Positions 8,363-17,568 of a stretch of DNA of 62,060 nucleotides are shown in pieces. Source of the DNA: JBGSUE01 sp041753515 (GTDB lineage Bacteria; Patescibacteriota; Microgenomatia; UBA10105; UBA927); NCBI GenBank assembly GCA_041753515.1, contig JBGSUE010000056.1, positions 1-62,060 on the forward strand. The letters are read 5' to 3'. Below the pieces are notes generated by a model. That model saw only the letters and a list, made by a program, of their open reading frames with translations, did not search any database and was not told the origin of the DNA. How positions within the stretch are numbered: position 1 is the first letter of the stretch; each line of letters begins with the position of its first letter. The position numbers were made by a program, and so were the translations under genes.

Positions 8363-10281
8363 TATATATCAAGTGTCGCAGTCTTGGCATGCGTTTGGAT
8401 GAAGCGCTTTCTCGGCGGCACTTCGTCACCCATCAGCATAGCAAATACCTGGTCAGCATTCTGCGCATCTTCAATTGAAATACGGCGCATGACCCTGTTT
8501 TTGGGATTCATGGTTGTTTCCCACAACTGATCGGGATTCATTTCCCCTAATCCTTTATATCTTTGAATGGATACATGTGATTTCTGCTGATTCACTTGCC
8601 CTTTGAGAATTGTCTCTTTTTCGGTATCCGAGTATGCATAAAAAAACGTTTTTCCATAAGAAATTTTGTACAGGGGCGGTTGGGCGATATAGAGGTGTCC
8701 GTTTTGGATGATATACGGCAAGTGGCGATAGAAAAAGGTGAGAAGAAGAGTCATGATATGTTCGCCGTCCACATCCGCATCGGTCATGATCACGACTCTG
8801 TGATAGCGAAGCTTATCCGGGTTTAAAGAGTCGGATATGCCCATACCAAGCGCAACCACGAGAGCTTTGAGTTCTTCAAATTCGATAATTTTATCAAGGC
8901 GCGCCCGTTCGGTATTGAGAATTTTACCACGAAGCGGTAGGATTGCCTGAAATTTCCGGTCCCTTCCCTGTTTGGCACTTCCTCCGGCGCTATCGCCTTC
9001 GACGATAAAAAGTTCAGAATGAGCAGGATCTTTTTCCTGGCAGTCTGCAAGTTTGCCGGGCAGTGACGATCCTTCCAGTGCGCCTTTGCGGATAATGGCA
9101 TCTTTTGCCGCTTTTGCAGCCAGCCGTGCTTTTGCGGCCAGGAATATTTTTTCGATGATCCGTTTTCCGTCTGCCGGGTGTTCTTCAAAATAAACGTCCA
9201 ATCCTTCTTTGAGCATCGTCTGGACAAACGGCTGTACTTCAGCATTGCCGAGTTTTGCTTTTGTCTGGCCTTCAAATTGGAGGTCTGATGACGGCATTTT
9301 GATATACACGACGGCAGTCAATCCTTCTCTTGTATCCTCTCCTGTAATGCTCTCATCCGCATTTTTACTGCCTGCGATTTTTTTCATGTAATCATTGACA
9401 GCGCGGGTAAGGGCCATACGGAAGCCGGTCAAATGCGTTCCTCCTTCGGGAGTCGGAATGACATTGACGTATGACTCGATGGTTTCTGAAAATCCGTCGT
9501 TATACTGGATTGCAATTTCAGCTGTGATGACTCCATCCTGACTTGTTTTTGTGATATAGATGGGTGGTGTCAGGACTTCTTTATTGTGGTTGAGCGATTG
9601 GACGAGAGATGCGATACCACCTTCAAAGTAATAATTCACTTCTTCACCGCTTCGCTCATCAGAGAGGTGGAAAAAAAGTTTTGCTATAAGATATGCACGG
9701 TCACGGACAACTTTCTTTATGTGATCGAATTTTACATCAATTCCATCGCGGAATATTTCCGTATCGGGCATAAACGTTGTTTTTGTGCCGGTTTTTTCCG
9801 ATTTTCCGTTTGAAACTACGGGGCCTGTCGGAATACCCCGTTTGTATGACTGTGTCCAGATTTTTCCATCACGGTACACCTCGACAGACATATCTGTCGA
9901 GAGTGCGTTGACGACAGAGGCGCCTACTCCATGAAGTCCGCCGGAAATTTTATATGCTTTTCCGTCAAATTTTCCTCCGGCATGCAGTTTTGTCATGACA
10001 AGTTCTAAGGCCGATACATTGTATTTGGGCACTTTGTCGACCGGAATTCCCCGTCCGTCATCAATGACAGTCATCCGATTATCAGTATGGATTGTAATCC
10101 AGACATTTTTGGCAAATCCGGCAAGCGCTTCATCAATTGAATTATCGATGATTTCGTTCAGACAATGGTGGACGCCGTCAAGACTCGTGGATCCGATGTA
10201 CATTGCCGGCCGTTTGCGTACCGGTTCCAGGCCTTCAAGAACGACTATCTGGTCTCCAGAATATGAATTTTTTGATACCAT
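8362..10281 (-). CDS. gyrB: DNA gyrase subunit B
   Basis: This 639-residue ATPase subunit of gyrase carries the GHKL fold, with NEIIDNSIDEA (Glu43, Asn47), DDGRGIP and GGLHGVGASVVNAL. A transducer domain and the TOPRIM domain follow, with EGDSAGGSAKQGRD and DADVDGEHI. The start at ATG 10281 gives the usual N-terminus; an in-frame TTG at 10311 would add ten residues (LLFFSSTNH) with no homology. A promoter lies at 10331-10359, inside the 3' end of holB, and a terminator-like hairpin sits in the resulting leader. Confidence 0.96.
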   Translation of the reverse strand: MVSKNSYSGDQIVVLEGLEPVRKRPAMYIGSTSLDGVHHCLNEIIDNSIDEALAGFAKNVWITIHTDNRMTVIDDGRGIPVDKVPKYNVSALELVMTKLHAGGKFDGKAYKISGGLHGVGASVVNALSTDMSVEVYRDGKIWTQSYKRGIPTGPVVSNGKSEKTGTKTTFMPDTEIFRDGIDVKFDHIKKVVRDRAYLIAKLFFHLSDERSGEEVNYYFEGGIASLVQSLNHNKEVLTPPIYITKTSQDGVITAEIAIQYNDGFSETIESYVNVIPTPEGGTHLTGFRMALTRAVNDYMKKIAGSKNADESITGEDTREGLTAVVYIKMPSSDLQFEGQTKAKLGNAEVQPFVQTMLKEGLDVYFEEHPADGKRIIEKIFLAAKARLAAKAAKDAIIRKGALEGSSLPGKLADCQEKDPAHSELFIVEGDSAGGSAKQGRDRKFQAILPLRGKILNTERARLDKIIEFEELKALVVALGMGISDSLNPDKLRYHRVVIMTDADVDGEHIMTLLLTFFYRHLPYIIQNGHLYIAQPPLYKISYGKTFFYAYSDTEKETILKGQVNQQKSHVSIQRYKGLGEMNPDQLWETTMNPKNRVMRRISIEDAQNADQVFAMLMGDEVPPRKRFIQTHAKTATLDI

Positions 10282-10295
10282 ATGATTAGTAGAAG

Positions 10296-10322
10296 AAAAA
10301 AAGAGCAACAAAGAAGCTCTTT
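10296..10322 (-). terminator. Intrinsic terminator between holB and gyrB
   Basis: On the minus strand AAAGAGC and GCTCTTT form a 7-bp stem with a 9-base loop, followed by a run of T. It would end holB transcription. Because the gyrB promoter lies just upstream, a gyrB transcript starting near 10324 would begin with this same hairpin. Confidence 0.6.
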
Positions 10323-10330
10323 ATATTTCC

Positions 10331-10359
10331 ATTGTACAAAGTATCACGACTGTTGTCCA
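10331..10359 (-). promoter_or_regulatory. Promoter of gyrB
   Basis: Minus-strand TGGACA (10354-10359), a 17-base spacer and TACAAT (10331-10336). The -35 box lies inside the last codons of holB. The predicted start of transcription is near 10324, some 40 bases before the gyrB ATG. Confidence 0.6.
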
Positions 10360-10985
10360 GACGTGGAGAGCCACAACGAGTCCAGTGTTGATTTTGGATT
10401 GACGTGGCTTTCTGCATATGTGTGAGCTGTCAGGCATGCGCGGTATAGAAATGAATCTTTCTGTGTCCGTATGTGTAAAGAGATATGGGTAAGGAGTGAC
10501 AGTATGATATCCTCGGGTTTGTGCCCGTTTTTGATGAGAGAGTCAACACACCGGAGCCATTCTCCGGCGTTTCGAACATTTTTGTACATCTCATAGAAAT
10601 CGGCGGTTTGTTGTGCGTCATGATCAGCACCCAGTGAGACACGATGACAGCGGGATATGATTGTAGGAAGGAGCGCATCCGGTGTTGATGATTCTATGAG
10701 TATTTTTACAGAGCGCGGAGGTTCTTCCAAAGTTTTAAGGAGTGCGTTTTGTGCCTCTATTGTCATCGAATCTGCGGCACGGATGACAAGCACAGAGACA
10801 TCCGATGCAATGGGTTTTAATACCAGTTGAGGGATTATTTTTCGAATGGTATCAATGCCGATTGAAAGTGGATCCGGAGATATGGTGTGGATATCCGATG
10901 TATGGACTGCCCAGCTTTTGACAGACTCAGCGATGTATGTGTCGCGCGTGTCCTTTGAACCGCCGGTTATGAGAAATGCATGCAT
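10344..10985 (-). CDS. holB: DNA polymerase III delta' subunit-like clamp-loader ATPase
   Basis: This 213-residue AAA+-type protein matches the delta' subunit of the clamp loader. It has the sensor region EAQNALLKTLEEPPRSVKILIES followed by LLPTIISRC, which is the SRC motif supplied in trans to neighbouring clamp-loader subunits. A normal Walker A is missing (the N-terminus reads LITGGSKDTRD), in keeping with a non-hydrolysing delta'. The C-terminal oligomerisation domain appears short. The gene is divergent from pilB, 39 bases away, with a TATAAT box eight bases before its ATG. Confidence 0.82.
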   Translation of the reverse strand: MHAFLITGGSKDTRDTYIAESVKSWAVHTSDIHTISPDPLSIGIDTIRKIIPQLVLKPIASDVSVLVIRAADSMTIEAQNALLKTLEEPPRSVKILIESSTPDALLPTIISRCHRVSLGADHDAQQTADFYEMYKNVRNAGEWLRCVDSLIKNGHKPEDIILSLLTHISLHIRTQKDSFLYRACLTAHTYAESHVNPKSTLDSLWLSTSGQQS

Positions 10986-10989
10986 ACCC

Positions 10990-11018
10990 TTGCATTATAC
11001 ACGGCAAATCTTCATAAT
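10990..11018. promoter_or_regulatory. Overlapping divergent promoters of holB and pilB
   Basis: For pilB (plus strand) TTGCAT (10990-10995), a 17-base spacer and CATAAT (11013-11018) end six bases before the ATG. For holB (minus strand) TATAAT (10994-10999) ends eight bases before its ATG; its -35 is weak. Both mRNAs are predicted to be leaderless or nearly so. The two promoters overlap within a 39-base gap. Confidence 0.6.
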
Positions 11019-11024
11019 AGAATT

Positions 11025-12746
11025 ATGCCAGGAACTGCCCAGGAAATTCTTTCAATTCTTGTTGCCAAAAATAAAATTTCAAAGGAAAAAGCCGAAGAAA
11101 TTAAGACACTTTCTTTGAATGCGAATGAATCCATTGAAAGCATTATCAAAAAAAAGCATCTCGTTTTGGATACCGATTATGCCCAGGCGCGGGCTGCTTC
11201 CCTCAATATTCCGTTTGTGACACTTGCAGATAAAGCGATTTCGCCCGACGTCGTCAATTATATTCCCGAACCTGTTGCCCGCCGGTATATTCTTGTCCCC
11301 TACCGGTTTGATTCAAAAACCAATGAGCTGTATGTGGCAATGGAAGATCCGCTTGATTTTCAGGTGATTGAATTTCTTGAAAAAAAATCGGGAAAAACAA
11401 TCAAACCCGTTATGGCCATGAAGGATGATATTTCAAGCGCTATTGAATCAACATATACCCAGAATCTCGGTGCTGATGTTTCTGAAGCACTGAAGGAAAC
11501 AGTAGAAGGCGATGTAAAAACATATGAGGCTGGAAAGCTTGGCGAGGTGATCCGGGAGGCTCCGATTGCCCAGATCGTATCGGCAACGCTTGAGCAAGCC
11601 ATGAAGCTGCGTGCTAGCGACATTCATATTGAACCCCAGGGAGGCGATACACGAGTCAGATACAGGGTAGACGGAATTTTACAGGAACGGCTGACACTTC
11701 CCCGCAGACTTCATGAAGCAGTCATTTCCAGGATTAAGATTTTGGGCGATATGAAAATCGATGAAAAACGAATACCTCAGGACGGACGGTTTAATTTCAA
11801 AATGGGTGAGAATGAAGTTGATCTGCGTGTGTCTACGCTTCCCACAGTTCACGGTGAAAAAGTCGTGATGCGGTTACTCAAAAAATCCGGCGGAATTCCC
11901 ACCATGCCGGAATTGGGATTGAGGGGTCTTGCTCTTAAAATTCTTGAGACAGCGATGACGCGGCCGCACGGCATTATTCTGGTAACCGGGCCGACCGGTT
12001 CCGGAAAAACGACGTCACTGTATGCAGTATTAGCCCGTCTGAATAATTCGCGCGTGAATATTTCCACACTTGAAGATCCTGTCGAATATCAGATTGCGGG
12101 TATCAATCAGGTACAGATCAATCCGGCTGCCGGCCTTTCGTTTGCCAACGGTCTGCGATCATTTCTGCGTCAGGACCCCAATATTATCCTTGTTGGAGAA
12201 ATTCGGGACGGTGAGACGACAGGTTTGGCTGTTCAGGCAGCATTAACGGGGCATTTAGTTTTTTCAACACTTCATACGAACAATGCATCCGGCGCCATTC
12301 CCCGTCTTATCGATTTGGGAGCAGAACCATTTCTCATCGCAAGTGCGCTCAATGCAGTCGTGGGGCAGCGTATCTGCCGGAAAGTGTGTCCGCAGTGCAA
12401 AATTGAGTATGACCCGGAGGAGCCGGTAAAAGAGGATTTGCGCACAGTTCTTGGCGATCTAATTCCTCAAGATAAGCTTCTCAAATTATATAAAGGAACT
12501 GGCAAGCTTCAGGATCAAGCATGTCCAACATGCTCCGGAACTGGATATTTGGGTAGGATTGGAATATTTGAAGTATTCTCGATTACTGCGGAAATGAGTA
12601 AACTGATATTAAATCATGCCACCGGCAAGCAAATCGAAGATCTGGCGCGGAAGGAAGGCATGATCAGTATGAAGCAGGACGGATATCTGAAATCCCTGGA
12701 AGGGATTACGTCAATTGAGGAAGTACTGCGCGTCGCGCAGGATTAA
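11025..12746 (+). CDS. pilB: Type IV pilus extension ATPase PilB
   Basis: This 573-residue cytoplasmic hexameric ATPase drives pilus assembly. An N-terminal GspE/PilB domain (about 1-140) precedes the ATPase core. The core holds Walker A GPTGSGKTT (322-330), the Asp box TLEDPVEY, Walker B LVGEIRDGET and the His box HLVFSTLHTN. A C-terminal zinc site is visible as CRKVCPQC and CPTCSGTGYLGR. The start at 11025 is chosen because a promoter ends six bases upstream; a longer frame from 10980 overlaps holB and has no homology. It leads the pilus operon, followed after nine bases by pilT. Confidence 0.96.
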   Translation: MPGTAQEILSILVAKNKISKEKAEEIKTLSLNANESIESIIKKKHLVLDTDYAQARAASLNIPFVTLADKAISPDVVNYIPEPVARRYILVPYRFDSKTNELYVAMEDPLDFQVIEFLEKKSGKTIKPVMAMKDDISSAIESTYTQNLGADVSEALKETVEGDVKTYEAGKLGEVIREAPIAQIVSATLEQAMKLRASDIHIEPQGGDTRVRYRVDGILQERLTLPRRLHEAVISRIKILGDMKIDEKRIPQDGRFNFKMGENEVDLRVSTLPTVHGEKVVMRLLKKSGGIPTMPELGLRGLALKILETAMTRPHGIILVTGPTGSGKTTSLYAVLARLNNSRVNISTLEDPVEYQIAGINQVQINPAAGLSFANGLRSFLRQDPNIILVGEIRDGETTGLAVQAALTGHLVFSTLHTNNASGAIPRLIDLGAEPFLIASALNAVVGQRICRKVCPQCKIEYDPEEPVKEDLRTVLGDLIPQDKLLKLYKGTGKLQDQACPTCSGTGYLGRIGIFEVFSITAEMSKLILNHATGKQIEDLARKEGMISMKQDGYLKSLEGITSIEEVLRVAQD

Positions 12747-12755
12747 AGGAGGACT

Positions 12756-13811
12756 ATGGACATACAGGAATTATTTTCGGAAGCAGGGAGGCTTGAAGCA
12801 TCGGATTTACATCTTTTATCAGGTTCAAACCCAATGCTGAGGGTCAACGGCGTTTTAGGTCCGGTGGAGAATTCTTCAGTTTTGACCGAATCGGATATCC
12901 AGCAGCTTGTATTCAGCGTGCTGACAAGCGAGCAGAAAGAATTATTTTTGACCAACAGGGAGCTGGATTTTTCCGTTGCCTCAACCGTTGGACGTTTCAG
13001 GGTAAATATTTATAATCAGCGCGGGACAACAGCTGCTGCGTTCCGTCTTATTCCGACAAAAATCCGCACGATCGAAGACCTTGGACTTCCTTCAATCTGC
13101 CATGAATTTGTTAAACTGCATCAGGGGTTTGTTTTAGTCACTGGACCCACCGGGCATGGGAAATCGACAACGCTGGCAGCAATGATCAATGAAATAAATT
13201 TGTCCAAAGCTGCTCACATAGTCACAATAGAGGATCCGATCGAATATGTGTATCCGGGAGGTAAATCCATCATTTCCCAGCGGGAGATGCATCAGGATAC
13301 GCATTCGTGGACAGTAGCATTGCGTTCCGTTTTGCGTCAGGATCCCAATGTCGTATTGGTCGGTGAAATGCGTGATTATGAAACTATCGGCGCGGCACTT
13401 ACCATCGCCGAAACAGGTCATCTTGTTTTTGCAACGCTCCATACCAATTCCGCCGCCCAGACGATCGACCGTATTGTTGATGTATTTCCGGAAAACCAGC
13501 AGTCGCAGGTGCGCCTTCAGCTTTCTTCTGTTCTGGAGGGTGTTATTTCCCAGCGTCTTGTCCCCGCCGTTGATGGCGGTCGGATTGCCGTATGTGAAAT
13601 CATGACGGCAACAGGAGCCTTGCGCACTGTCATCCGGGACGGAAAAAGCCATCAGATAGACAATATCATTCAGACATCGGCGGAACTGGGCATGATGACG
13701 CTAGAAACGTCGCTAGCCCAGGCCGTAGTTGAGAGAAAAATTTCCGTAGAGACGGCGACTAATTATGCTGTCCGGCCGGATGATCTGGCACGCAAGCTCA
13801 AACTTCAATAA
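12756..13811 (+). CDS. pilT: Type IV pilus retraction ATPase PilT
   Basis: This 351-residue retraction motor has a PAS-like N-terminal domain (SDLHLLSGSNPMLRVNG) and an ATPase core. The core has Walker A GPTGHGKSTT (about 130-139), Asp box TIEDPIEYV, Walker B VLVGEMRDYET and His box HLVFATLHTN. It lacks the zinc cluster of PilB, as expected for PilT. A strong ribosome site AAAGGAGGA precedes the ATG. With PilB and PilC it suggests dynamic, retractable pili in this cell, useful for twitching, host attachment or DNA uptake. Confidence 0.96.
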   Translation: MDIQELFSEAGRLEASDLHLLSGSNPMLRVNGVLGPVENSSVLTESDIQQLVFSVLTSEQKELFLTNRELDFSVASTVGRFRVNIYNQRGTTAAAFRLIPTKIRTIEDLGLPSICHEFVKLHQGFVLVTGPTGHGKSTTLAAMINEINLSKAAHIVTIEDPIEYVYPGGKSIISQREMHQDTHSWTVALRSVLRQDPNVVLVGEMRDYETIGAALTIAETGHLVFATLHTNSAAQTIDRIVDVFPENQQSQVRLQLSSVLEGVISQRLVPAVDGGRIAVCEIMTATGALRTVIRDGKSHQIDNIIQTSAELGMMTLETSLAQAVVERKISVETATNYAVRPDDLARKLKLQ

Positions 13812-13812
13812 T

Positions 13813-15024
13813 ATGGCATATTACACATACAGGGTTCAAAGCAAAGACGAAAAAATTATTACCGGATTGGTGGAGGCTCCCAATGCAGATGCAGCCGCTA
13901 AACTCCTGCGTGATAAACAGCTGTTTGTCATTACGCTTGAGGAAACCAAAGAGAAGATGGGCGTGCAGCAGTTCACCACGCGTTTTACGAAAGTAGGATT
14001 TTCCGATATCGTTAATTTTACCCGCCAGATGGCCACGATGATTGTTGCGGGTCTGCAGCTTCCCGATTCCCTGTCGATCCTGCGTGCACAGACGAAAAAT
14101 CCGGTCCTCTCATCCATGCTTGCAGAAAGTGAGCATCATATAGTTTCCGGAGGAAATCTGGCTGACGCTCTTTCCAAATATCCGAAGAATTTTTCCGAAA
14201 TTTATATTTCACTCGTTCGGGCGGGAGAATCTTCGGGAATGTTGGATCAGGTCATGACCAGGCTTGCCGAAACGATGGAAAACGAACAGGAATTCCGGGC
14301 AAAAGTAAAAGGAGCGATGATTTACCCGATCATCATCATTATCGGCATGGTCATTGTCGTTGCCGTCATGATGACCGTTGTTGTCCCGAAATTGACAGAA
14401 TTGTACAAGGAATTCGGTGTGACTCTCCCCTGGTCCACCCAGCTCTTAATATCACTTTCGGAATTTTCGGTGAAATATATATTTATCGTTATTCCGGCGC
14501 TAATAGGCGCAGGAATTCTTTTTGCCCGGTGGAAAAAATCCGTCATTGGTGAATTTGTGGTTGATTCAATGTACCTCAAAATCCCGGTTCTCGGGGAACT
14601 GCAGAAGAAAATTATCCTTGTAGAGTTTACACGGACACTGGGAATGCTGATCGGTTCCGGTATTCATATATTGGAAGGATTCAAGATTTTACGTGGAGCC
14701 CTCGGCAACGTCCTGTACCGCAATGCACTTTCGGAAATTGCCATGCAGGTGGAAAAAGGGATGAGCTTGGGGGATGCGTTTTCCCAGCACGAGGTATTTC
14801 CACCCATTGTGTCGCAAATGATGCGGGTTGGTGAGGAAACCGGAAAACTTGATGATACGCTATCCAAATTATCCAAGTATTTCCAGTCCGAAACCGAGCA
14901 TCTGGTGAAGGGCTTGACGACTGCAATAGAACCCGTCATTATGGTAGTACTGGGGGTGGGAGTCGGGTTCATTGTGATCTCGATCATCACACCGATATAT
15001 AGTTTGACAAATTCGATAAAGTGA
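13813..15024 (+). CDS. pilC: Type IV pilus inner-membrane platform protein PilC
   Basis: This 403-residue integral membrane platform protein couples the ATPases to pilin insertion. It has the duplicated GspF/PilC domain. The first copy (FTRQMATMIVAGLQLPDSL) is followed by a membrane segment near 165-195, and the second (VEFTRTLGMLIGSGIHILEG) is followed by a final membrane segment (IMVVLGVGVGFIVISIITPIY). The start at 13813 follows the pilT stop by one base; a longer frame inside pilT is rejected. Confidence 0.96.
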   Translation: MAYYTYRVQSKDEKIITGLVEAPNADAAAKLLRDKQLFVITLEETKEKMGVQQFTTRFTKVGFSDIVNFTRQMATMIVAGLQLPDSLSILRAQTKNPVLSSMLAESEHHIVSGGNLADALSKYPKNFSEIYISLVRAGESSGMLDQVMTRLAETMENEQEFRAKVKGAMIYPIIIIIGMVIVVAVMMTVVVPKLTELYKEFGVTLPWSTQLLISLSEFSVKYIFIVIPALIGAGILFARWKKSVIGEFVVDSMYLKIPVLGELQKKIILVEFTRTLGMLIGSGIHILEGFKILRGALGNVLYRNALSEIAMQVEKGMSLGDAFSQHEVFPPIVSQMMRVGEETGKLDDTLSKLSKYFQSETEHLVKGLTTAIEPVIMVVLGVGVGFIVISIITPIYSLTNSIK

Positions 15025-15050
15025 TTTATGCGGAATGGAGGTGAAAACGA

Positions 15051-15551
15051 ATGAAGAACAATAAAGGTTTTACCCTTATCGAGCTCTTAATCGTTATTGC
15101 CCTGTTGGGCGCCTTGGCAATAGGATTATTGGCCACAATCGACCCATTGGAGCAGTTGAAGAAAGGCCGTGACACGGCAACCCGGACGACGGTTGAAGAA
15201 TTTTACAACGGCAACCTCCGGTATTATGGAGCAGCAGGAGAATTTCCCTGGTCATCAGCATCAATAAATCCGTCTGTTGACCTTGAAACTGATTCCATGG
15301 TCACGACGGTACAACGGTTGATCAGCGCTGGAGAACTGAAAGGAAATTTTACAAGCGCTGCCGGAAGAGTACGATTGCAACGTGTGTGGATAAATTCTAC
15401 TGCAACGGATGATATTGCGGTTTGTTTTCAACCGGAATCCAAGAATTTCAGGTATGATCCAAATACAATATTTTCTAGTAATGCTGCAAACGCTACAGGA
15501 TGTTTGTCGCAGGGAGGGACAGATACATCATGTTATTGGTGTATTCATTAA
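15051..15551 (+). CDS. Type IV prepilin, probable major pilin
   Basis: This 166-residue prepilin has a short basic leader MKNNKG cut before FTLIELLIVIALLGALA, the class III signal recognised by PilD, with Glu at position 5 of the mature protein. The globular part is acidic and ends with a Cys-rich tail (ATGCLSQGGTDTSCYWCIH), giving possible disulfides. A good Shine-Dalgarno GGAGGTG lies upstream. Its place directly after pilB-pilT-pilC, apart from the minor pilin cluster, and the hairpin after it make it the best candidate for the major pilin. Confidence 0.88.
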   Translation: MKNNKGFTLIELLIVIALLGALAIGLLATIDPLEQLKKGRDTATRTTVEEFYNGNLRYYGAAGEFPWSSASINPSVDLETDSMVTTVQRLISAGELKGNFTSAAGRVRLQRVWINSTATDDIAVCFQPESKNFRYDPNTIFSSNAANATGCLSQGGTDTSCYWCIH

Positions 15552-15570
15552 TTGAATAAGTTCAGTATAA

Positions 15571-15600
15571 TAAACACGCCGGAGAAATCTGGCGTGTTTA
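15571..15600 (+). terminator. Strong hairpin after the major pilin gene
   Basis: TAAACACGCC and GGCGTGTTTA form a perfect 10-bp stem with a 10-base loop, three bases before the next ATG. There is no long T run beyond GTTTA, so it may act as a transcript-stabilising or attenuating hairpin rather than a full terminator. A TATAAT box (15566-15571) overlaps its left arm. Confidence 0.5.
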
Positions 15601-15603
15601 GGT

Positions 15604-17568
15604 ATGAAGAAACTATTTATTTTTATTGTTCTGGCATCTTTTTCTTTTTTTCTTCTGTTTCAGGTTACGCATATTCCGGCAGGTGATTCCGGTGATCTGG
15701 CAACAGCGGCAGCTGTCTGGGGTGTCGCCCACCCGCCCGGATTTCCCCTCTATACATTTCTTTCAGCAATTCTCGCTGATATTCCAATTCAAACGGTTGC
15801 CTGGCGGGTGTCTCTCATGTCTTCAATCCCTTCCGCTCTGTCTCTTGGATTTATTTTTTTCATCGTGTACCGCATCACGAAAAACCGTATCGCTGCCTTC
15901 ATACCGGTTTTATTTGCACTGGGGAATTATCCATTACTCACTTTCTCGATAATTCCAGAGGTGTTCGGACTTGCAACGCTTTTCTCAGTGTTGATCATAT
16001 ACACCATGATGCTCTGGTATCAGACTCATAATGAGCGATGGTTTGTACTGTCATGTGTGTTTTTGGTTTTTGGCGTCACACATCATCCAATTCTGATTCT
16101 CTTTATGCCGGCATGTATGGTATTTACCTATGTACATAAAAATTTGCTTCAGACGCATAGTATAAAAAAAGCTGCAGCTTGGTCGGTTTTCGGATTTTTG
16201 CCGTATCTGTATGTTCCCCTTGCGGCAATCAGAGAGCCTATTATCAATTGGGAGCATGCGGTAAACATAAAGAACTTTATTACACTGATATCCCGCGCAC
16301 GGTACGGCACTTTCCAATCAGCAGTCTCAATCGGAAATACTATGTTTGAACGGTTACTGAATATTAAGGCATATGGAAATCTTGTTTTGGAAGATTTTCA
16401 GGTGATAGGGATACTTCTTATACTTTTCGGTTTTTATTGGCTGTGGAGTAAAACAAGAGACTTATTCTGGTTTTTTTTCGCAGCGTTTCTGACAACAGGA
16501 CCATTGTATTTTTTTTACGCCAGTTATCGGCTTACAAACAGATTCGTATTAGGGACAATCGAAAAATTTCTGCTCTCGTCATACGTAGTGCTTTTTATTC
16601 TTGCCGGTGTCGGTTTGTATCAAATCATCATTTTTTTTGCGCGTCGTAAGATACTGCGCGGTATTCTAATTGTTGCAGTCTGCATTCAGACAGGAATATT
16701 GATCTCCTCTAATGTCTATCGTTTTTGGGGTATTGCGGATGATACGACAGCTGAAATTCTTGCAGCTGATATTCTCGATTCACTCCCCAAACATGCCATT
16801 TATTTTGTCTCCGGCGATACCCAACTTTTTACTTCGTGGTACATGCGCTACGCAATCGGATACAGACCAGATATTTATCTTATTTATTCCGGATCGATGG
16901 CAGAACCCGATTATTTCCGGACCATAGAGCACAACTTTCCGGAATTAAAGATTCCTTCGTATGACAGTGAAACGATGGTTCTTGATTTTATGAATGCAAA
17001 TATAACGGATCATGAGATATATGCGTATACCGAGCTTTTAAAACCGGACGGGTATTCATGGGTTCCGTACGGGCTTATGTACAAATTATATAAAGACACG
17101 GATTTGCCTACGTATGAAAAAATACTTGAGGATAATAATACATTGTGGTCCCGATATCGTTATAAAGAAGCGTCGTCTGGCATACTTTTACGGTACAACC
17201 ATCTGTTGCTTGCCGATGTTAAAAGCACATACAGCGGTGCCAGTCTTGATTTTGCCAAACTGTTTGTCGAATCCGGTTTTCCAAATGAGATGGTACCCTA
17301 TCTTGATCGGGTGATATCATTGGGCAATGACCTTGATGTGCCTGTGGCGTTCAAGTATCTCGGAATTGTATATCTGAACAAGGGCGACTGTCAGAAAGCC
17401 TTGGATAATTTTTCAAAATCTGAATCGTCAGCGTATGTTCCAGACTATACGATTTTGCAGCTGAAAGCCGTCACCTATAAAAATTGTCTGAAAGATGATG
17501 AAAAAGCTGAAATGTTATTTAAGCAGTACGAACACGAAAAAGCCAAATACGAAATCCCGCTAGAATAA
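15604..17568 (+). CDS. DUF2723/TMEM260-like membrane glycosyltransferase with C-terminal TPR
   Basis: This 654-residue GT-C-fold membrane protein has about ten transmembrane helices in the first 380 residues. The N-terminal motif PAGDSGDLATAA followed by GVAHPPGFPLYTFL is the DUF2723 signature shared with TMEM260-type O-mannosyltransferases, in which the Asp residues face the lipid-sugar donor. The extracytoplasmic C-terminal part has a TPR-like segment (YLGIVYLNKGDCQKALDNF). Lying between the pilin gene and pilD, it is a candidate pilin or surface-protein glycosyltransferase; that role is inference. It ends in a 50-base convergent overlap with the YfhO-like gene. Confidence 0.72.
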   Translation: MKKLFIFIVLASFSFFLLFQVTHIPAGDSGDLATAAAVWGVAHPPGFPLYTFLSAILADIPIQTVAWRVSLMSSIPSALSLGFIFFIVYRITKNRIAAFIPVLFALGNYPLLTFSIIPEVFGLATLFSVLIIYTMMLWYQTHNERWFVLSCVFLVFGVTHHPILILFMPACMVFTYVHKNLLQTHSIKKAAAWSVFGFLPYLYVPLAAIREPIINWEHAVNIKNFITLISRARYGTFQSAVSIGNTMFERLLNIKAYGNLVLEDFQVIGILLILFGFYWLWSKTRDLFWFFFAAFLTTGPLYFFYASYRLTNRFVLGTIEKFLLSSYVVLFILAGVGLYQIIIFFARRKILRGILIVAVCIQTGILISSNVYRFWGIADDTTAEILAADILDSLPKHAIYFVSGDTQLFTSWYMRYAIGYRPDIYLIYSGSMAEPDYFRTIEHNFPELKIPSYDSETMVLDFMNANITDHEIYAYTELLKPDGYSWVPYGLMYKLYKDTDLPTYEKILEDNNTLWSRYRYKEASSGILLRYNHLLLADVKSTYSGASLDFAKLFVESGFPNEMVPYLDRVISLGNDLDVPVAFKYLGIVYLNKGDCQKALDNFSKSESSAYVPDYTILQLKAVTYKNCLKDDEKAEMLFKQYEHEKAKYEIPLE

